Assembly (NCBI GenBank): GCA_021801615.1
Contig: JAJYXS010000142.1
Coordinates: 1 to 21,453, forward strand
Origin: Actinomycetes bacterium
GTDB lineage: Bacteria > Actinomycetota > Acidimicrobiia > Acidimicrobiales > RAAP-2
DNA length: 21,453 nt
Direction of reading: 5' to 3'
Shown here: positions 1 through 5,967 of the stretch, one piece after another
Numbering within the stretch: position 1 is the stretch's first letter
Layout: every line of letters begins with the position of its first letter
Made by a program: the position numbers and the translations under genes
Notes under the pieces: model-generated
What the model was told of the DNA's origin: nothing
The model's input: only the letters and a program-made list of their open reading frames with translations
Database searches by the model: none

Positions 1-537
1 AGGGCTGTGGCCGAGGCTGAGCGCGGCCTGCTGCCCGCCCGGGCCACGATCGTCTGCGGTCAGCCCTGCGCCGTGGACGCCTCCCGCGCGCCGCAGGGGT
101 CCTGGATCCTGTGGGTGCAGCTCCAGGAGCTGCCGGCGCACCCGTCGGGCGACGCGGCAGGAGAGATCGACGTCGGGGACGGGACCTGGACCGAAGAGCT
201 GCGCGAGCGGTACGCCGATCGGATCCAGCACCGGCTCGGCGAGCACATCGAGGGCTTCGAGTCCTCGGTCGTCGCACGCGTCGCGCTCTCGCCGTCGGAC
301 ATCGCCCGCGAGAACCCGAACCTGGTGGGCGGCGACATCTACGCGGGCGCGTGCGACCTGGACCAGAGCCTCGTGCTCCGGCCGAGGCCAGAGCTGTCCG
401 GCCATGCGACGCCGGTCCCCGGCGTCTACCACATCGGGGCGAGCACCCACCCGGGTCCAGGACTCGGCGCCGCCTCCGGCACGATCGTGGCCAAACGGCT
501 CCTGCGGCGTCGGAGCCTCTCGCGCCGAGCACGCTGA
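1..537 (+). CDS. Phytoene desaturase-like FAD oxidoreductase, C-terminal part (5' partial)
   Basis: The frame is open from the first base, so the N-terminal FAD-binding half lies outside the window; the GTG at position 7 is probably internal. About 178 residues are visible. The end carries NPNLVGGDIYAGACDLDQ followed by a GASTHPGPGLGAASG stretch. This is the typical C-terminal FAD-contacting region of the CrtI / carotenoid-isomerase-like NAD(P)/FAD-dependent oxidoreductases, where a 'G(A/S)STHPGGG...G' loop precedes the last helix. Such enzymes desaturate or isomerise polyenes, but many bacterial members have no assigned substrate. The chain ends in an Arg-rich tail after AKRLL. It converges on the Liv operon that ends at 608, so no partner gene is visible. 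The family is fairly sure; the substrate is unknown. Confidence 0.8.
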   Translation, partial: RAVAEAERGLLPARATIVCGQPCAVDASRAPQGSWILWVQLQELPAHPSGDAAGEIDVGDGTWTEELRERYADRIQHRLGEHIEGFESSVVARVALSPSDIARENPNLVGGDIYAGACDLDQSLVLRPRPELSGHATPVPGVYHIGASTHPGPGLGAASGTIVAKRLLRRRSLSRRAR

Positions 538-570
538 CCGGCGGGCTTCGCTCAGCTCGCGCGGCTCGGC

Positions 571-590
571 GCGCACAGTGCAGCGTGCGC
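571..590. terminator. Possible bidirectional hairpin between convergent genes
   Basis: GCGCAC (571-576) and GTGCGC (585-590) form a 6-bp stem with an 8-base loop, between the oxidoreductase stop (537) and the livM stop (608). The hairpin lies between two exact copies of GCTCGGCGCGC (564-574 and 592-602). There is no T-tract, so intrinsic termination is only a guess from the position between convergent genes. Confidence 0.25.
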
Positions 591-607
591 TGCTCGGCGC
601 GCGTGGC

Positions 608-1798
608 TCAGCGCGGCGGTCCCGTGTGTGCGGACTCGCCGGCACCCGAGGTGGGCGTCCCCTCGCTCGGCTCGGGCTCGGCACCGAGAGGCACCTCGGC
701 GCCAGGTGACCTCCCCGCGATCGTCCCCGGAGGGCGGGCACGGGGGGGACGCTCCCCGAGCGCGACGGCGAGGAACTCCCGGCTGCGGGTGAGCCCGCGG
801 GGGGCCAGCATCAGCGCACCCACGAAGAGGATGGCGAAGATGATCGTGTTGAGGCCGTTGGGGAGCGTGAAGCTGAACCCGAGCACCGTCGTCCCGTTCA
901 CCGCGTTCGAGAGGAACGAGAAGAGGACGCCGAGCAGCACGCCGCCCACGGACGCACCCCAGAGGCTTTGTGAGCCGCCGACGACGAGCATGCTGAGGGT
1001 CGAGAACGTGAGCGCGAGGTACACCTGTGTCACCGAGATGCTGCCGAGCTCGTGGGCGTAGAGTGCGCCGGCGAAGCCACAGATGGCGCCGGAGATGACG
1101 AACGCCACGAGCCGGTGCCGGAAGATCGACACACCGATGCCCCGGGCGGCCAGCGGGTCCGCCCGCGACGCCCTGAGCAGTCGGCACGAGCGGGTCTGCT
1201 GGTAGGCGAACGCGACGACGATCGCGATCGCGCACCCGACGAGCGCCTGGGTAATGCCGGTCGTCGCGGGCACGTCGGCGAGCGTGGTCGGCCCAGGGCC
1301 GATCTTGTCCCAGTTCGCGAGAACGTTGTACGTGATCTCGAGGACCGCGAACGTGGCGATCCCTGCCGACAGCCCGCTCAGGCGCATGAGCGCCAGGCCG
1401 ACGGCCAACGCGAAGAGCGCCCCGAGACCCGCGCCGACGAGCAGCGACTCGGTGCTCGTGAGCCGCGGGGTCGCGAGGAACCCGAAGAGGTCGGGCATCG
1501 TGGCGTCGCGCGTCGCGACGGGGGTCGTCCAGATCGCGGCGGCGAACGCCCCGACGGCCACGAAGCTGATCTGGCCGAACGAGATGACCCCGGAATTGCC
1601 GATGAAGACGTACAGGCCGACGACGATCACCGTGGTCACGAGGACGTTGATCGCGTCCGTCTTGTCCGCTGCGGACAGCTGCGCGCCCACCAGAGCGACG
1701 ATCCCCACCAGCACGAGCGGGCCGAGCACCTCGGCTCCGAGCCGGAGCCGCGCTCGCCCCGGTCTGGGAAGCGCGACGCGTGCGCGCTCTTCGGTCAC
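608..1798 (-). CDS. livM: Branched-chain amino acid-type ABC transporter permease LivM
   Basis: This is an integral membrane permease of the Liv/HAAT importer family and would pair with LivH (1795-2679) to form the channel. The chosen GTG start gives 396 residues and overlaps the livH stop in GTGA, the arrangement used throughout this operon; the frame stays open further upstream, but only as a shadow of livH. Hydrophobic helices run from about residue 20 to 350. The segment GLYVFIGNSGVISFGQISF (about 60-80) is the typical LivM signature after the first helices, and a charged stretch around RASRADPLAARGIGV is the cytoplasmic loop that contacts the ATPases. The C-terminal 45 or so residues are Pro/Gly/Arg-rich and probably disordered. 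The substrate cannot be read from the sequence; this family also carries urea, amides and aromatic acids. Confidence 0.9.
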   Translation of the reverse strand: MTEERARVALPRPGRARLRLGAEVLGPLVLVGIVALVGAQLSAADKTDAINVLVTTVIVVGLYVFIGNSGVISFGQISFVAVGAFAAAIWTTPVATRDATMPDLFGFLATPRLTSTESLLVGAGLGALFALAVGLALMRLSGLSAGIATFAVLEITYNVLANWDKIGPGPTTLADVPATTGITQALVGCAIAIVVAFAYQQTRSCRLLRASRADPLAARGIGVSIFRHRLVAFVISGAICGFAGALYAHELGSISVTQVYLALTFSTLSMLVVGGSQSLWGASVGGVLLGVLFSFLSNAVNGTTVLGFSFTLPNGLNTIIFAILFVGALMLAPRGLTRSREFLAVALGERPPRARPPGTIAGRSPGAEVPLGAEPEPSEGTPTSGAGESAHTGPPR

Positions 1799-2679
1799 AC
1801 CCGCTCCACGCCGACGCCACGGGGGGCGAGCAGCCCCGCGGGGCGCACGACGAGCACGATGACCACGAAAAGGAAAGTGAGCGAGGTCACGAACACGAGC
1901 TGCTGCTCGGGAAGAATCGACCCGAGCAGCGAGTTCACGAACCCGACGATGAACCCGCCCGCCGTCGCTCTTCCCAGGTGGTCCAGGCCGCCGAGCACGA
2001 CGCCCACGAGCGCCACGACGATCAGGCTGAGCCCCAGTGTGGTCGTGACGAGCGGGGTCTGCACGGTCTCGAGCACGGCGACCACCGCGGCGCTCGCGCC
2101 GCAGAGCACGAAGGCCACGGTGACCACCCGTTCGATGCGGACGCCGACGATCCGCGCGGTGGAGAAGTCTTCGGCCACCGCTCGCATCCTGAGCCCGAGC
2201 GACGAGCGGAACAACAGCGCGTAGAGACCGCCGAGGAGCAGCGCTGCGGCGCCGATGTCGACGATCGTGATCCACCGCAGCGCGATCGCGCCGCCGATGA
2301 CGGTGTTGTTCAGCCTGATCAGCATCGACACCGGCTTGCCGTTGGGCCCGAAGACGACGAGCCACAGCGCCTCGAGCCCGTAGCTCACGCCGAAGGTGAC
2401 GATGAGCGTCGCCAGGGCGGATGCCCCTCGGAGCGGCCTGAAGACGGCCACCTGCAGCACGAGGGAGCCGGCGATGCAGATCGCGAAGCACAGCACGATC
2501 GCCAGCCAGATGGGAAGGGAGCGCATGAGCCAAAGGGAGTAGGCGCCGAACGCCATGACCTCGCCCTGCGCGAGGTTGATCTGGCGCAGCACGGCGAACA
2601 CGAGCCCCACCGAGACCGCGATCAGCGCGTACAGCGCGCCCAGCGAGATCGCGTTCACGAGGTAACCGACGACAGTCAT
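1795..2679 (-). CDS. livH: Branched-chain amino acid-type ABC transporter permease LivH
   Basis: A 294-residue membrane permease with the usual length and helix pattern of LivH. The N-terminus (YLVNAISLGALYALIAVS) and the following RQINLAQGEVMAFGAY segment are the family's characteristic first two helices and connecting loop. A cytoplasmic loop near residues 165-185 (RSSLGLRMRAVAEDFSTA) is the expected ATPase-coupling region. The ATG start overlaps the livF stop in ATGA, and its own stop overlaps the livM GTG in GTGA, so the three genes are probably translationally coupled. It would form the heterodimeric channel with LivM. Confidence 0.92.
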   Translation of the reverse strand: MTVVGYLVNAISLGALYALIAVSVGLVFAVLRQINLAQGEVMAFGAYSLWLMRSLPIWLAIVLCFAICIAGSLVLQVAVFRPLRGASALATLIVTFGVSYGLEALWLVVFGPNGKPVSMLIRLNNTVIGGAIALRWITIVDIGAAALLLGGLYALLFRSSLGLRMRAVAEDFSTARIVGVRIERVVTVAFVLCGASAAVVAVLETVQTPLVTTTLGLSLIVVALVGVVLGGLDHLGRATAGGFIVGFVNSLLGSILPEQQLVFVTSLTFLFVVIVLVVRPAGLLAPRGVGVERV

Positions 2680-3482
2680 CGGCGGAGCTCTGAGCGCGCG
2701 GACGGGTCCGCACCGAAGTAGGAATCGATCACGGTCTGGATCGGCGTCGACCGGTCCGCCTCGAACCGGATCCTGCCGCCGACCAGGACGTAGCTACGCG
2801 AACAGAACTCGAGGGTCATCTCGGCGCGCTGCTCGACGAGGAGGATCGAGACGCCGAGCTCGTGGATGTGCGCGAGCGCAGAGAAGACCGCCGCCACCGC
2901 GGTCGGCGAGAGCCCGAGGCTCGGCTCGTCGAGCAGCAGGAGATCCGGGTCGGCGAGCAGCGCCCGCGCGATCGCGACCTGCTGCTGCTGGCCGCCCGAG
3001 AGCAGGCCTGCTCGCTGGTCGCGGAACTCCTCGGCGACCGGGAACAGCTCGGCCACCTCCCCGTCGTCGAAGCGCGGCCTCCGGTCGCGCCGGCGAGCCA
3101 GGCGACCGAGCTCCAGGTTCTCCTTCACGGTCATCGAGGCGAACAGGTGCCGACCCTCCGGCACCATCGCGACCCCGAGGCGGGCGATGTTCTCGGGTCG
3201 ACCGGGCGCCAGCGCCTTTCCTCTCAGCGTCACCTGGCCGCCCGATCGGCGCACCGCGCCCATGATCGCGCGCAGCGTGGACGACTTGCCCGCGCCGTTG
3301 GGTCCGACGATACCGACCACCTCTCCCTCTCCGACCGAGAGCGAGATGCCCTCGACGGCCCGAGACCTCCCGTAGGTGACCTCGAGGTCTTCGACCTCGA
3401 GCAGCGCACGAGAGCTCGCCGCCCCCGGCGCGCCGAGCGGAGCCCCAGGGGGGGTCATCGCTGCGGGTTCTGCGCCCATCAC
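2676..3482 (-). CDS. livF: ABC transporter ATP-binding protein LivF
   Basis: One of the two cytoplasmic ATPases of the first Liv importer, 268 residues. Walker A GPNGAGKSS is at about 60-68, the ABC signature LSGGQ at 161-165, and Walker B LLLLDEP at 181-187. The sequence PEGRHLF near 108-114 is typical of LivF (LivG has the ARTFQ motif instead). The H-loop position reads VEQR, where many LivF proteins have VEQN. The GTG at 3482 overlaps the livG stop in GTGA; an ATG is the very next codon and would give TGATG coupling, so the start is uncertain by one residue. A Gly/Ala/Pro-rich stretch of about 25 residues precedes the ATPase fold. Confidence 0.92.
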   Translation of the reverse strand: MMGAEPAAMTPPGAPLGAPGAASSRALLEVEDLEVTYGRSRAVEGISLSVGEGEVVGIVGPNGAGKSSTLRAIMGAVRRSGGQVTLRGKALAPGRPENIARLGVAMVPEGRHLFASMTVKENLELGRLARRRDRRPRFDDGEVAELFPVAEEFRDQRAGLLSGGQQQQVAIARALLADPDLLLLDEPSLGLSPTAVAAVFSALAHIHELGVSILLVEQRAEMTLEFCSRSYVLVGGRIRFEADRSTPIQTVIDSYFGADPSARSELRR

Positions 3483-4333
3483 GGCGCCTTGGCAGTGCCG
3501 CTCGCCGCGTCGCCATCACCGGGCGGGGCGGCTGACGCCGATCGCGTCGAGGGCACCGAGCCGAAGTACGCCGCGAGCACCTCCTCGTGATGGCGTACGT
3601 AGCTCGGCGTCCCCTCGGCGAGCAGCTGGCCGTGGTCGAGCACGACCACACGGTCACTCAGGTCCAGCACGAACTCGACGTTGTGGTCGATCACGACGAC
3701 CCCGGCGTCGCGACCGACACGAGTCTGCTCCACGAGCGCCCGCAGCTCGGCGAGGGACTCGGCGGGTAGACCCGCTGCCGGCTCGTCGAGCAGCAGGAAC
3801 GCAGGGCCGGCCACCACCGCTCGGGCGACGCTCACCCGCTGCTGGTCGCCGTGGGACAGCTCGGCGGGCGGTCTCGCGGCCAGCGACAGGAGGCCGGTCT
3901 CCTCCAGGAGGGCGTCGGTGCGCCGACGCGCCTCCCTCGCCGAGCAGCCGACCGCCAGGGCGCCGAGCTCGATGTTCTCGCGCGCGCTCAGGTCCATGAA
4001 CAACCTGCCGTGCTGGAAGGTGCGTGCGAGCCCGCGGTGCGCCCGGCGCTCCGGCGGCAGGTGGGAGATCTCGGCACCGCCGAGGGTGATGCTCCCCTCG
4101 CTGATGGGGGCGAAGCCGCTCATCGCGTTGACCAGCGTCGTCTTGCCGGCACCGTTCGGCCCGATGAGCCCGACCACCTCTCCCCGTCGCACCGAGAACG
4201 TGACCGAGCTCACCGCGCGAAGCCCTGCGTACGTCACGGTCACCGCACGGCACGCCAAGAGCCGCGCGGGGTCCTCCTCTGGCTCCTCTGGGCCAATCAC
4301 CTCGAGTGCCGCGTCCCTCGGCTCCTGCGCCAC
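3479..4333 (-). CDS. livG: ABC transporter ATP-binding protein LivG
   Basis: The second ATPase of the first Liv importer, 284 residues as called. Walker A GPNGAGKTT is at 58-66, the LivG-type ARTFQHGRLF at about 103-112, the signature LSHGD at 159-163 (Asp in place of Gln), Walker B FLLLDEP at 179-185 and the H-loop His at 217. An unusually acidic and hydrophilic N-terminal stretch of about 25 residues precedes the fold, and the last 25 residues are low-complexity. The start is not firm: the GTG used has AGG directly against it, while a stronger GAGGAGG lies at 4360-4366, 26 bases upstream with no ATG/GTG at good spacing. An in-frame stop at 4370-4372 limits any upstream start. The gap to the binding-protein stop is 44 bases. 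Confidence 0.88.
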   Translation of the reverse strand: MAQEPRDAALEVIGPEEPEEDPARLLACRAVTVTYAGLRAVSSVTFSVRRGEVVGLIGPNGAGKTTLVNAMSGFAPISEGSITLGGAEISHLPPERRAHRGLARTFQHGRLFMDLSARENIELGALAVGCSAREARRRTDALLEETGLLSLAARPPAELSHGDQQRVSVARAVVAGPAFLLLDEPAAGLPAESLAELRALVEQTRVGRDAGVVVIDHNVEFVLDLSDRVVVLDHGQLLAEGTPSYVRHHEEVLAAYFGSVPSTRSASAAPPGDGDAASGTAKAP

Positions 4334-4377
4334 CTCCGTGGCCAGCTGGTTGACAGCGACCTCCTCGCGTCAGGACC

Positions 4378-5613
4378 TCATGTGTGAAGGACGAGGCCGT
4401 ACTTCCCGGGGGTCAACAGCTGCACGAAGTGGGGCTTGTCGTTGCTCACCTCGATGATCGCCTCGGCTCGACCGACGACCGCATGGAACGCGTTCGAGAA
4501 GCTGACGAGGCCGGACAACGTCGGCACGTTGTGGAAGTGCACCAGCGCGGATGCGAGCTTCGCGCCTGTGAGACTGCCCTTCGTGCGCTCGATCGCCGTG
4601 ACGATGCCCTCGAGCGCCGTGGGCCCGAGGACGAACCCCCCGGTCAGCGGAGCCTCTCCCTCAGCCTTCATCTGGGAGTACAAGGCGCGGACTGTCGCGT
4701 TGGGGTCGTCGCCGAACACCGACGCGTACGTCGCCCACCAAAGGTTCGTCGAGATCTTGGGTGTCTTCGGCTCCCAGAAGCCGCCGTCGATCGACCAGGG
4801 TCCGACGATCGGCTTGGTGTTGCCGAGGGTCCGCACGGAGGTCACGAACGTCGGGAGTGTGGGCGTCGTCGTGGTGCACAGCACCGTCGCCGAGGCGCCC
4901 GAGCTGGCGGCCTTGGAAGCCACCTGGGAGATCGTGTGGTCACCGGTGGTGTAGCTCAGCTGCGACACGATCTTGCCCCCCAGCGCCTTGTAGTCCGCGG
5001 TGAAGTTCTCGCAGACGTCAAGGAAGTATGTGAGCAGGTGGTCGGTCACCACCGTCGCGGTCTTCCAGCCCTTCTGCATGAGCAGGCGCGCGATCACCGC
5101 GCCTGTCGTGCTCGGCTCGTTGCCGAAGCTGAACGCCAGCCTGCCCGCCGGGCCGAACTTCTTCGGGCCCATCTCGCTCGACGAGGTGCACGGGGCGATC
5201 GTGAGCAGGTGGTGCGCCAGCCCCACCTCGATGGCCGGCGCTGCGAATGTGGCATCGCAGGTGACCCACAGGATCTTTGCCCCTGCCGCGACCGCCTTCT
5301 CGGCGTCCGACTTCGTGAGCGCAGGCTGGAGCTCGTCGTTGTAGACCTTGAACTCGACGGGCCGGCCGAGCACTCCACCCTTGGCGTTCACCTTCTTCGC
5401 CCAGACCTCGGCCGCCTCGAGCGCGGGCTGGTCGAACGGCTTCATCGTGCTCGTCTCGTCGATCACCGCCCCGATGACGATGGGCTTGCCCGTGGCCTTG
5501 TTCGCCCTTTCGTGCGACGCCGGGCTCGCCCCGCTGACGCTCACCGTCCCGAGCGCGATGCCGACCGCCCCCGCGACCGCGACAACCGACTTGAGCCACG
5601 ATGACCGTCTCAT
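4378..5613 (-). CDS. ABC transporter substrate-binding protein (Liv/Peripla_BP_6 type)
   Basis: The extracytoplasmic ligand-binding protein of the first Liv importer, 411 residues. The ATG at 5613 was chosen because AAGGGGAG sits just upstream (5617-5624) and because it starts a clean Sec signal: basic MRRSSWLK, a hydrophobic core to about residue 24, then small residues near 27-33. Longer in-frame starts would put a charged non-signal stretch in front. There is no lipobox Cys, so lipid anchoring is not supported. The mature part begins with KPIVIGAVIDET, the first beta strand of type I periplasmic binding proteins. Four Cys residues in the mature domain could form disulfides. The ligand is unknown. 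It is the first gene of its operon. Confidence 0.9.
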   Translation of the reverse strand: MRRSSWLKSVVAVAGAVGIALGTVSVSGASPASHERANKATGKPIVIGAVIDETSTMKPFDQPALEAAEVWAKKVNAKGGVLGRPVEFKVYNDELQPALTKSDAEKAVAAGAKILWVTCDATFAAPAIEVGLAHHLLTIAPCTSSSEMGPKKFGPAGRLAFSFGNEPSTTGAVIARLLMQKGWKTATVVTDHLLTYFLDVCENFTADYKALGGKIVSQLSYTTGDHTISQVASKAASSGASATVLCTTTTPTLPTFVTSVRTLGNTKPIVGPWSIDGGFWEPKTPKISTNLWWATYASVFGDDPNATVRALYSQMKAEGEAPLTGGFVLGPTALEGIVTAIERTKGSLTGAKLASALVHFHNVPTLSGLVSFSNAFHAVVGRAEAIIEVSNDKPHFVQLLTPGKYGLVLHT

Positions 5614-5685
5614 GTGCTCCCCTTTGCTCGTAGCCAGCACAGCCGACCGGCCCCGCGGTCGCGTGCGACCCGGGCCAGGCTGCTC

Positions 5686-5715
5686 ACCGTAACGCGATTT
5701 CTGACATTCAATCAA
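5686..5715 (-). promoter_or_regulatory. Candidate promoter for the first Liv operon
   Basis: On the minus strand TTGATT (5710-5715) and TACGGT (5686-5691) are separated by 18 bases, a reasonable -35/-10 pair. The surrounding stretch is an AT-rich island in otherwise GC-rich DNA. The predicted transcript would carry a leader of about 65 bases before the ATG at 5613. No experimental support is available. Confidence 0.4.
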
Positions 5716-5756
5716 ATCACCTCCCCCATCGAGCCGCGATCGCGGCACGAACCCCG

Positions 5757-5854
5757 CTGTACCGCCTGTTCGGCCTGTACCGCCTGTTCGGCCTGTACCG
5801 CCTGTTCGGCCTGTAGCGCCTGTTCGGCCTGTAGCGCCTGTTCGGCCTGTAGCG
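5757..5854. repeat. 18-bp tandem repeat, about 5.4 copies, in the divergent intergenic region
   Basis: The unit CTGTACCGCCTGTTCGGC occurs at 5757, 5775 and 5793. The variant CTGTAGCGCCTGTTCGGC follows at 5811 and 5829, and a partial copy at 5847. The C-to-G change divides the array cleanly into a left and a right block. Each unit is itself two related 9-mers (CTGTACCGC / CTGTTCGGC). The array lies in the 354-base gene-free stretch 5614-5967 between the divergent Liv operon and the acyl-adenylating gene, about 40 bases upstream of the candidate Liv -35. The rest of that stretch holds the candidate promoter and an AATTATCGTG patch at 5891 that might be a -10 region for the rightward gene. The 18-bp period leaves the array open in several frames. 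Confidence 0.97.
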
Positions 5855-5861
5855 AACAGGC
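5836..5861. promoter_or_regulatory. Perfect 9-bp inverted repeat at the end of the tandem array
   Basis: GCCTGTTCG (5836-5844) and CGAACAGGC (5853-5861) are perfect inverted copies with an 8-base loop. The left arm comes from the last full repeat unit; the right arm is unique sequence just after the array. Any of the upstream repeat copies could pair with the same right arm, so alternative hairpins are possible. No T-tract follows. Its role (protein site, RNA structure or remnant) cannot be read from sequence. Confidence 0.5.
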
Positions 5862-5967
5862 CCGGGCGACCATCATCGGAGGTGGAACAGAATTATCGTG
5901 TGGAGTGGACCCGCGGCTCCAGACCCGTACGGGTCGCCGGGCTCGGGTGACGACCGGAAGGGCGTGA

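Noticed and set aside
608..2713. 701-residue leftward frame that would merge livM with a long N-terminal extension
   Set aside because: The extension is antisense-like Arg/Ala-rich sequence lying over livH in another frame; the GTGA overlap at 1795-1798 gives a normal LivM.
5757..5854. CRISPR array
   Set aside because: The repeats are directly adjacent with no unique spacers, and no cas genes are present.
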